From NCBI GenBank assembly GCA_003149635.1, contig QCWI01000006.1, forward strand, positions 62,001-126,000: a stretch of 64,000 nt of DNA. Direction: 5' to 3'. The notes beneath the pieces are model-generated. The model saw only the letters and a list, made by a program, of their open reading frames with translations. It made no database searches and had not been told where the DNA came from. A program made the translations under genes and the position numbers. This DNA comes from Fluviicola sp. XM-24bin1. GTDB taxonomy: Bacteria > Bacteroidota > Bacteroidia > Flavobacteriales_D > Crocinitomicaceae. This document shows, piece by piece, positions 57,807 through 64,000 of the stretch (positions are counted from its first letter, which is position 1; every line of letters begins with the position of its first letter).

Positions 57807-58919
57807 ATGAAGGAAACCCCGGTATATAAGGTAGCACACCTAAGTAGCGCACACAAGGATCGCGACGTTCGAATTTTCCATAAAGAATGTTCTTCTCTGG
57901 CTTCGCAAGCTGAATTAGACGTACATCTCGTTCTCGCTGATGTGGATGAAAGAGTCGAAAACGACGTGACCATTCATAGTGTCGAAGGAGCAGGCGGGAG
58001 TCGTATCAAACGCATGTGGAATACCGTGAACAAGGTGTACAAAAAAGCTGTCGACTTAGATGCCGATGTCTATCATTTACACGATCCTGAGTTGTTACGT
58101 ATCGCATTGAAATTGAAAAAGCGCGGGAAGAAAGTCATCTATGATGCTCACGAAGATCTCCCGAGACAAATTCTGGGTAAGGACTATCTCAAGTTCAAGA
58201 AGACCATCAGTCGTGTTGTGGAGCGCTATGAAAATCGTGTCGTGCGTAAGTTGGATGCTGTGATCACGGCAACGCCGTTTATTCGCGACCGCTTCAAGCA
58301 AATTCACCCCAACACTGTTGACATCAATAATTTCCCCATGTTGAAAGAAGTGTCAACGGAGAAGGTGGATGTGGCAAAAGAGAACAAAATTTGTTTCATA
58401 GGAGGAATCACGCGCGTTCGAGGCATTGGAGAATTGGTAGACGCACTTGATTTTGTCGAAGTGACTTGTGCTATTGCAGGTAGTTTTCCAGAAGATTTTC
58501 GAAGTACATTGACTTCAAAGCCGGGATGGAATAAAGTGGAAGAATTGGGGTTCATTGATCGGGATACCTCGTTGAAATTGAAAGCGAAATCAATCGCGGG
58601 AATCGTGACCTTCCTTCCATATCCAAATCACATCAATGCCCAACCGAATAAAATCTTCGAATACATGGCCTCAGGCTTGCCGGTGATCGGTTCTCACTTT
58701 GATTTGTGGAAGGCAATTATTGAGGAAAATAAGTGCGGTATTTGCGTTGATCCTGAGAAACCTACGGAGATTGCAGATGCAATTAGCTATATTCAAGAAA
58801 ATCCAGAAGAAGCAATCGAAATGGGAGAACGCGGCCGAAAACAAGTGTTGGAAGTGTACAACTGGGGAGTTGAAGAGGCCAAATTGTTCATTCTCTACAA
58901 GAATGTGATCGGGCAATAA
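57807..58919 (+). CDS. Glycosyltransferase, GT4-like
   Basis: 370 residues. VAHLSSAHKDRDVRIFHKECSSLA at the N-terminus, DADVYHLHDPELLRIALKLKKRGKKVIYDAHEDLPRQILGK, then KICFIGGITRVRGIGELVDAL and the C-terminal FLPYPNHINAQPNKIFEYMASGLPVIGSHFDLWKAIIEENKCGICVDPEKP. A GT-B fold enzyme; donor unknown. It has its own good promoter and is followed after 5 bases by the next gene. Confidence 0.87.
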   Translation: MKETPVYKVAHLSSAHKDRDVRIFHKECSSLASQAELDVHLVLADVDERVENDVTIHSVEGAGGSRIKRMWNTVNKVYKKAVDLDADVYHLHDPELLRIALKLKKRGKKVIYDAHEDLPRQILGKDYLKFKKTISRVVERYENRVVRKLDAVITATPFIRDRFKQIHPNTVDINNFPMLKEVSTEKVDVAKENKICFIGGITRVRGIGELVDALDFVEVTCAIAGSFPEDFRSTLTSKPGWNKVEELGFIDRDTSLKLKAKSIAGIVTFLPYPNHINAQPNKIFEYMASGLPVIGSHFDLWKAIIEENKCGICVDPEKPTEIADAISYIQENPEEAIEMGERGRKQVLEVYNWGVEEAKLFILYKNVIGQ

Positions 58920-58924
58920 GCTGC

Positions 58925-60169
58925 ATGAAAGATCAGGCGACATACGATAAGAATTATTCGCTGGCCGTGAGCCTGACGTTGTTCTTTTGTTTGGTGATTC
59001 CACGATTGGCTGGCCCAGTTTTATTACTGTTGGCAGTTTGGATTGTTCTAGGTGGATTAAACGGATATCTCAAGTTTCGACTAAATGGTGGTTTGGTCAT
59101 GTTCGCCTTATTGTACGCTTTTTACGGCATTGGAAGTTTGTATTCCAATCATCCTGATTTGGCTGCAGAAGGAATGGTTCAGAAACTTTCCTTGTTGGTG
59201 GTGCCTATTCTTTTTTCGTTTCCGTTAAAATCAAAGAACTTCCGTTTTAATTGGCTTATCATTTCACTCGTAGGTGCAGTCACTGTTTTAAGCTTATACG
59301 GCATTGGAAATGGGATTTACGGCTATTCTCAAGGCGGCGGATTCAGTTCTTTTTTAACCGTCGGAATATCGCCGATTCATCATCCTACGTATTTCATGTG
59401 CTTCTGGATTTTGGCCATGGTAGGCGTATATATCGGGTGGAAGCGCCAATGGAAATATTTTCATCTGAAATGGATTATACCATTCGTTGTCATTGGTGGA
59501 ATCTTCCACGTTTTAAGTTTGAGCCTTGCCGGGATTCTGTACCTCATGATTGTTGTCGGGTATCTCGTGCTCTACGAAATTGGCAAGAGATGGAGTTGGA
59601 AAGCATCCTTGGGCGTTTTAATTCCTGTTCTTTTGATCGGGTACCTTTCCATTAATTACGTGCCGATTGTACGAGGACAATACCAAAGTGCTAAGAAATA
59701 TGCTCAGGAATATGCATCGGCGCCGGAAGATTTTATTCGCAATACCAACCCTTGGACGGGAAGTCAGGAACGACTGATTCTTTGGATTGTTTCCTCGGAA
59801 ATTTTATCGGAATCTCCAATGGGACTTGGAACCAAGAACTATGACGACGCTATCTACAAACGACTGAAACATTACGGTCAGCACAGAATGGCAGCCAAGC
59901 ATTTGAATCCACACAATCAATATTTGACTACGGGTATTGAAATTGGTATCGCTGGGATTATTCTCTTCGTGGCGACTTTGATGTATGGAGTTGTATTAGG
60001 ACTTCGACGCAAGCATTGGTTATTACTCGTCGCCAGTAGTTCCCTGATGTTCCATTGTCTTTTCGAAGCAATGCTCGAACGTCAAAGCGGAATAGTATTC
60101 TTTTGTTTGATGCTGGGTGTATTTTACATGTATCCGCTCATGCGAACGCCAAAAAAAGTGGAAGCATGA
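58925..60169 (+). CDS. Second O-antigen ligase/polymerase-like membrane protein
   Basis: 414 residues with about ten transmembrane segments. The core loop NPWTGSQERLILWIVSSEILSESPMGLGTKNYDDAIYKRLKHYGQHRMAAKHLNPHNQYLTTGIEIGIAGIILF includes the HNQYL motif typical of WaaL-type ligases and related polymerases. The 3' end overlaps the GT2 gene by ATGA. With the protein at 56494 the cluster has two of this family; one may be Wzy, the other a ligase. Confidence 0.84.
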   Translation: MKDQATYDKNYSLAVSLTLFFCLVIPRLAGPVLLLLAVWIVLGGLNGYLKFRLNGGLVMFALLYAFYGIGSLYSNHPDLAAEGMVQKLSLLVVPILFSFPLKSKNFRFNWLIISLVGAVTVLSLYGIGNGIYGYSQGGGFSSFLTVGISPIHHPTYFMCFWILAMVGVYIGWKRQWKYFHLKWIIPFVVIGGIFHVLSLSLAGILYLMIVVGYLVLYEIGKRWSWKASLGVLIPVLLIGYLSINYVPIVRGQYQSAKKYAQEYASAPEDFIRNTNPWTGSQERLILWIVSSEILSESPMGLGTKNYDDAIYKRLKHYGQHRMAAKHLNPHNQYLTTGIEIGIAGIILFVATLMYGVVLGLRRKHWLLLVASSSLMFHCLFEAMLERQSGIVFFCLMLGVFYMYPLMRTPKKVEA

Positions 60170-61182
60170 AATTGACCGTTGTGATTCCGTGCAGAAATGA
60201 GGCGCCGTACATTGAAGAATGTTTGGATGCGATCTACGACAGTGAGATTTCCAGTGAGATAGAAATGTCCGTTTTTGTAGTAGATGGTATGAGCGATGAC
60301 GATACTCGCGAGAAAATTGAGGAGCTTAAATCGAAGTATTCCACGCTTCATTTGGTGGACAACGAGAAGCAATTGACTCCTTTTGCCTTCAATTTAGGAA
60401 TTTATGCCGGAGGAAAAGTGGATTATGTTCAAATTGTTGGCGCGCGACATATTATCAGTAAGAATTATCTCTCTGAGTGTATTGGTCATTTGCAGCGCGA
60501 TCCTGAGATTTGGTGTGTTGGTGGTCGAATTCAAAATGAATACTTGAACGAAACCGGAGAAATCATTTCGATTGCCATGGGAACGGCGTTCGGAATGGGA
60601 TTGGGTAATTTTAGAACCTTGACCAAATCAGGTTTCACCGATACGGTTACCAGTCCTATGTACCCGTATTGGGTGTTCGAAAAGATTGGATTCTTTGATG
60701 AAACTTTGATTCGAAATCAAGACGACGATTTCAATTTTCGAGTGGAACAAGCAGGCGGGCAAGTGTATTACGAACATGACATTTCGCTGAAGTATTACGT
60801 CCGAGGAAATTTTAGCGGATTGCGTCGTCAGTTCTTTCAATACGGTTATTGGAAAGTCTTTGTGAATCGAAAGCATAAGGCGGTGACAACGCTCCGTCAA
60901 TTGGTACCTCCCGCGTTTGTTGTGTATTCAACATTGCTGCCGTTCCTCGTTTTCTTGAATCCGCTAGTTTTTCTGATAGGCGCTATTCCAATGATGATCT
61001 ATCTCCTCATGCTCATCTACTTTAGCAGTTCTGAGGCGAAAAAAATTGCTCAGTTCCCACAATTGATCAGCACATATTTGATCCTTCATTACTACTACGG
61101 TGCAGGATATCTGAAGGGTATTTTGGAATTTTTGATTTTACGAAAGAACCCATCAGACCGACAAAAGCGTATGTCCCGATAA
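60166..61182 (+). CDS. Glycosyltransferase family 2 with C-terminal membrane region
   Basis: 338 residues. GT-A fold: MKLTVVIPCRNEAPYIEECLDAIYDS, VVDGMSDDDTREKIEELK, NLGIYAGGKVDYVQIVGARHII, and the ED-like RNQDDDFNFRVEQAGGQVYYEHD. Two or three transmembrane helices near the C-terminus (PAFVVYSTLLPFLVFLNPLVFLIGAIPMMIYLLMLIYF) resemble ExoM/ExoA-type transferases. The DxD position reads GAR rather than DAD in QIVGARHI, which is odd for this family. The start overlaps the previous stop (ATGA). Confidence 0.88.
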   Translation: MKLTVVIPCRNEAPYIEECLDAIYDSEISSEIEMSVFVVDGMSDDDTREKIEELKSKYSTLHLVDNEKQLTPFAFNLGIYAGGKVDYVQIVGARHIISKNYLSECIGHLQRDPEIWCVGGRIQNEYLNETGEIISIAMGTAFGMGLGNFRTLTKSGFTDTVTSPMYPYWVFEKIGFFDETLIRNQDDDFNFRVEQAGGQVYYEHDISLKYYVRGNFSGLRRQFFQYGYWKVFVNRKHKAVTTLRQLVPPAFVVYSTLLPFLVFLNPLVFLIGAIPMMIYLLMLIYFSSSEAKKIAQFPQLISTYLILHYYYGAGYLKGILEFLILRKNPSDRQKRMSR

Positions 61183-61186
61183 TGTG

Positions 61187-61194
61187 TAATTTTG
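61187..61194 (+). promoter_or_regulatory. -7 box for the 2-epimerase gene
   Basis: TAATTTTG matches TAnnTTTG, 42 bases ahead of the ATG at 61237, and covers an in-frame TTG that is therefore unlikely to be the start. No TTG at -33. Confidence 0.45.
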
Positions 61195-61236
61195 CAGCGA
61201 TTTCTCCACTTAACTGGAGTGCTTAATCAGGATTAT

Positions 61237-62316
61237 ATGTTGAAAATCGTAACCATCATAGGAGCACGTCCTCAGTTTGTGAAAGCTGCGGTTTTGAGTC
61301 GTGTCATTAGCAGCAATAATGATGTAGAGGAGATACTCGTGCACACGGGTCAACATTACGATCACAATATGTCCGACGTTTTCTTTGAAGAGATGGAAAT
61401 TCCAAAACCCGGATACAATTTGGATGTAAACGGCATGGGACATGGAGCGATGACAGGACAGATGCTGGAGAAGATTGAAGCTGTTTTGGAGAAGGAGCAA
61501 CCGGAATGGGTACTAGTGTACGGTGATACGAATTCAACAATAGCCGGTGCTTTGGCAGCAAAAAAGATGCACATCAAAGTAGCACACGTTGAAGCCGGTT
61601 TGCGTAGCTTCAATATGGAAATGCCTGAGGAAGTCAATCGCATTTTAACCGATCGGATTTCAGATATCTTATTTGTTCCAACGGAGACGGCAATTCGCAA
61701 CTTGAAGAATGAAGGGTACGACAACATCGACGCGCAAATTGTTCATTCTGGCGACGTCATGCAGGACGCAAGTCATTTCTATGCAAAGATCTCTGAATCA
61801 AAAGCAAAATTACCAATTGAGAAACGGCAAGGAGATTTCGTTTTGTGTACGTTACATCGCGCTGAGAATACGGACAATCCAGAGCGATTGGTAGGAATTG
61901 TAAACGCATTGAACGAATTGCACAAAGAGATTCGAGTTTTGGTGCCAATTCATCCAAGAACACGAAAGCTGTTGGAAGCTAATAATCTAGAATTGAATGT
62001 CGACTTGGTCGATCCGGTAGGTTATTTCGATATGATCGAACTCTTGAAGAATTGCAAGATCGTTTTAACCGACAGTGGCGGATTGCAGAAAGAAGCGTAT
62101 TTCTTTCAGAAACACTGCGTGACGATGCGCGACGAAACGGAATGGGTAGAATTGGTAGAAAACGGTTACAACGTGCTTGCCGGTGCTGACACTAATTTGA
62201 TCCTTTCTTCCGCTCAGGAAATGATGTCGAAAACGTCTGATTTTTCCAATCAACTGTACGGCGACAGCATGGCAGGAGAGAAAATTTTGAGCGCTCTACA
62301 AAACTTCAAAAAATAG
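61237..62316 (+). CDS. wbpI: UDP-sugar 2-epimerase, WbpI/WecB family (probably WbpI type)
   Basis: Non-hydrolysing 2-epimerase of 359 residues. N-terminal IGARPQFVKAAVLSRVI, HTGQHYDHNMSDVFFEEMEIPKPGYNLDV, VYGDTNSTIAGALAAKKMHIKVAHVEAGLRSFNMEMPEEVNRILTD, and C-terminal LTDSGGLQKEAYFFQKHCVTMRDETEWVELVENGYNVLAGAD. The FFQKHCVTMRDETEWVEL and SGDVMQDA wording is closer to WbpI (UDP-GlcNAc3NAcA 2-epimerase) than to WecB, judged from memory. As the other four enzymes of that route are at 6911-13274, it would give UDP-ManNAc3NAcA. A plain UDP-GlcNAc 2-epimerase is the alternative. Confidence 0.82.
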   Translation: MLKIVTIIGARPQFVKAAVLSRVISSNNDVEEILVHTGQHYDHNMSDVFFEEMEIPKPGYNLDVNGMGHGAMTGQMLEKIEAVLEKEQPEWVLVYGDTNSTIAGALAAKKMHIKVAHVEAGLRSFNMEMPEEVNRILTDRISDILFVPTETAIRNLKNEGYDNIDAQIVHSGDVMQDASHFYAKISESKAKLPIEKRQGDFVLCTLHRAENTDNPERLVGIVNALNELHKEIRVLVPIHPRTRKLLEANNLELNVDLVDPVGYFDMIELLKNCKIVLTDSGGLQKEAYFFQKHCVTMRDETEWVELVENGYNVLAGADTNLILSSAQEMMSKTSDFSNQLYGDSMAGEKILSALQNFKK

Positions 62317-62322
62317 AATTGT

Positions 62323-63537
62323 ATGATCCCCTTTTCACCACCCCGAATTGATGACAAAACCATAGAGGCGGTATCCGAAGTATTGAGATCTGGCTGGATC
62401 ACCACAGGCCCTAAAACGAAGCAATTCGAGAAAGAGATTTCTGCGTATTGTGGTGTAAAGTCTACCGTTGCGGTAAATTCCTGGACGATGGGGATGCAAG
62501 TGCTTTTGCATTGGTGGGGAATAGGTGAGGGTGATGAGGTCATCTTGCCTGCGTACACGTATTGTGCAAGTGCCAATGTGATTGTTCATGCAGGTGCAAA
62601 ACCAGTTTTGGTGGATATTAACGAAGAAGATTTCAATTTGAACGTAGATGCTGTTCACGCTGCAATTACTCCGAAAACGAAGGCAATTTTGGCTGTTGAT
62701 ATTGGTGGCTTTCCCTGCGATTACAACACGTTACGAGATTTAATCAACGAACCTGAAATCAAAGGGCAATTTTCACCAAATACCGATCTCCAGAAGCAAC
62801 TCGGTCGAATTTTGTTACTGTCTGATGCGGCTCATAGTTTTGGAGCAATCATGAATGGACAAAAATCTGCCGCACTAGCCGATATAGCCACCTTCTCTTT
62901 TCATGCTGTGAAGAATCTTACTACAGCGGAAGGAGGAGCTTTATGCTTCAACTTGCCTGATGGATTCGATCACGATGCGATCTATCGTGAAATGTGTACT
63001 AAAATTTTGCACGGACAAAGTAAAGACGCTTTGGCAAAAACCAAGAAAGGGAATTGGCGCTATGACGTTGAAGAACCTGGTTTCAAGTGCAATATGACCG
63101 ATATTCAAGCTGCAATCGGATTAATCGAATTGGATCGTTATCAAGAAAACTTGGATCGCCGTAAAGCTATTTTCAATACTTATGATGCCGCCTTTGCTAA
63201 AGAGGATTGGGCATCTACACCAATTCATACAACGGAAAATAAGGCGTCTAGCTATCATTTATATCAAATCCGAATCAATAACGTTTCAGAAGAGCAGCGT
63301 GATGCCATTATTCAGGAAATCTTCGAACAAGATGTTTCTGTCAATGTTCATTTCCTTCCCATCCCGATGTTAACTGCGTACATGAAGCGCGGATATTCCA
63401 TTTCAGATTACCCGGAGGCATACAGAAAATATTCTCAGATGATTAGTCTGCCGGTGTACTATGATCTTTCGGATGAGCAGGTAGGTATGGTGATTGAGGC
63501 TATTAAGAATGCCGTGGTTAAAGTTTTGGGTTCTTGA
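62323..63537 (+). CDS. DegT/DnrJ/EryC1-family aminotransferase
   Basis: 404 residues. MIPFSPPRIDDKTIEAVSEVLRSGWITTGPKTKQFEKEISAYCGVKSTVAVNSWTMGMQVLLHWWGIGEGDEVILPAYTYCASANVI; PLP lysine in FSFHAVKNLTTAEGGAL; FKCNMTDIQAAIGLIELDRYQENLDRRK near the dimer interface. Close to the ArnB/WecE/PseC-type group that aminate C4 keto sugars, so it may use dTDP- or UDP-4-keto sugars. Starts 6 bases after the 2-epimerase; its 3' end overlaps the convergent ArsR gene by 20 bases. Confidence 0.87.
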   Translation: MIPFSPPRIDDKTIEAVSEVLRSGWITTGPKTKQFEKEISAYCGVKSTVAVNSWTMGMQVLLHWWGIGEGDEVILPAYTYCASANVIVHAGAKPVLVDINEEDFNLNVDAVHAAITPKTKAILAVDIGGFPCDYNTLRDLINEPEIKGQFSPNTDLQKQLGRILLLSDAAHSFGAIMNGQKSAALADIATFSFHAVKNLTTAEGGALCFNLPDGFDHDAIYREMCTKILHGQSKDALAKTKKGNWRYDVEEPGFKCNMTDIQAAIGLIELDRYQENLDRRKAIFNTYDAAFAKEDWASTPIHTTENKASSYHLYQIRINNVSEEQRDAIIQEIFEQDVSVNVHFLPIPMLTAYMKRGYSISDYPEAYRKYSQMISLPVYYDLSDEQVGMVIEAIKNAVVKVLGS

Positions 63538-63886
63538 GTCCGTCAGGAATTTTGAAATGAACATCCTCAAAGTTTTGATCTTCACTAAGTCTTATCGGTT
63601 CCTCCAGGTAGTTCGCTGCCTCGGAAAGTGCAAATGGATTTATGAAATAGTAAGTTTCATTCACAATTTTGTCGTATCCAATAATTCCGGCGTCGTAAAG
63701 AATTTGAATGTGACGACTTAGAGTTGATTTAGCGATTTTTAATTCAAGCTGAATAAGCTTACATGAGATTTGATTTGTACTTAGCTTGTCAATTATTGCA
63801 AGCCTCGTTGGATGCCCAAGTGCTTTGAATAAATCCGCATTTCGATTTTGTAGTGTTGTTGATCCAACTCTTTTGATGGAAGCCAT
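63518..63886 (-). CDS. ArsR-family winged-helix regulator
   Basis: 122 residues: NADLFKALGHPTRLAIIDKLSTNQISCKLIQLELKIAKSTLSRHIQILYDAGIIGYDKIVNETYYFINP, an ArsR-type winged helix with recognition helix AKSTLSRHIQIL. The canonical metal-binding CxC of ArsR is absent (one Cys, ISCKLIQ), so the signal may be something other than arsenite. The regulated gene is probably to the right of the window or itself; two inverted repeats lie upstream. It overlaps convergently with the aminotransferase by 20 bases. Confidence 0.85.
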   Translation of the reverse strand: MASIKRVGSTTLQNRNADLFKALGHPTRLAIIDKLSTNQISCKLIQLELKIAKSTLSRHIQILYDAGIIGYDKIVNETYYFINPFALSEAANYLEEPIRLSEDQNFEDVHFKIPDGLKNPKL

Positions 63887-63919
63887 AGTAGTTATTTTGA
63901 TTAGGTTATACTTGAAGTT

Positions 63920-63942
63920 AGGAATTACAAAACGAAATTCCT
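63920..63942. promoter_or_regulatory. Inverted repeat upstream of the ArsR-family gene, candidate operator 1
   Basis: AGGAATT (63920-63926) and AATTCCT (63936-63942), perfect 7-base arms, 9-base spacer, in the intergenic region where an ArsR dimer could bind. Confidence 0.4.
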
Positions 63943-63961
63943 AGAATTCGCCAATTAGCAA

Positions 63962-63979
63962 GTTCGCGAAATGGCGAAC
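63962..63979. promoter_or_regulatory. Inverted repeat upstream of the ArsR-family gene, candidate operator 2
   Basis: GTTCGC (63962-63967) and GCGAAC (63974-63979), perfect 6-base arms with a 6-base spacer. A further TTCGCCA/TGGCGAA pairing overlaps it. Confidence 0.4.
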
Positions 63980-64000
63980 AAGCATTTGTTCAGACGTCTT

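Overview
The window is chromosomal DNA of a member of the Bacteroidota, most likely order Flavobacteriales. Several signals agree. One protein carries a type IX secretion (T9SS) type A sorting domain. Many start sites have the Bacteroidota -7 box TAnnTTTG, in the best cases with TTG about 19 bases upstream. Family-restricted genes are present (DUF2279, DUF2851, DUF3467, a TPR/PD40/OmpA protein). The gene order rpsU-xer-hpf-tRNAs-tuf-tRNA-Trp-secE-nusG-rplKAJL-rpoBC is typical of the phylum. I cannot fix the genus from sequence alone; a Crocinitomicaceae/Fluviicola-like organism is only a guess.

Layout. (1) 1-3.25 kb, minus strand: sulfate activation, running DUF2061 > cysC > cysD > SAM methyltransferase > cysN, with cysN cut by the window edge. 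(2) 3.4-15.1 kb: a nucleotide-sugar factory. On the minus strand are rfbA-rfbC-rfbD and a WbpP-type epimerase. Divergently on the plus strand are wbpE, ugd, uxs, wbpD, wbpB, wbpA, rfbB and a CpsB/YwqE-type phosphatase. Together they can make dTDP-L-rhamnose, UDP-glucuronate, UDP-xylose, UDP-GlcNAcA and its 3-acetamido derivative, and C4 epimers. (3) 15.3-32.2 kb: mixed cell-envelope and metabolic genes: a 12-TM/YceI fusion, DUF2279, a LOG-family protein, a PASTA protein, a T9SS cargo, rluD, a PorE-like OmpA protein, DUF2851, PspC, a K+ channel, an AGCS symporter with a large insert, an HhH protein, apt and an acyl-CoA dehydrogenase. (4) 32.2-47.1 kb: the translation/transcription core with five tRNAs. 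(5) 47.1-52.4 kb: a membrane coiled-coil gene ending in an 11-G tract, DUF3467, an M23 peptidase, a coiled-coil/zapA pair and RNase Y. (6) 52.4-63.5 kb: a second surface-polysaccharide block with flippase, acetyltransferase, two aminotransferases, three glycosyltransferases, two O-antigen polymerase/ligase-like proteins and a WbpI-type 2-epimerase. (7) An ArsR-family regulator at the right edge.

How it fits together. The block at 3-15 kb makes activated sugars but has no glycosyltransferases; the block at 52-63 kb has the assembly enzymes. The 2-epimerase at 61.2 kb would finish the UDP-ManNAc3NAcA route whose other four enzymes lie at 6.9-13.3 kb, so the two blocks probably serve the same glycan although housekeeping genes separate them. 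The PAPS-forming genes next door could supply sulfate for cysteine synthesis or for glycan sulfation.

Most interesting local signal: the minus-strand gene at 47.4-48.0 kb ends inside an 11-G run. A change of one base up or two down would extend the protein by 34 plausible residues, so this is either a contingency locus or an indel error. I saw no CRISPR array, insertion sequence, prophage or rRNA gene.
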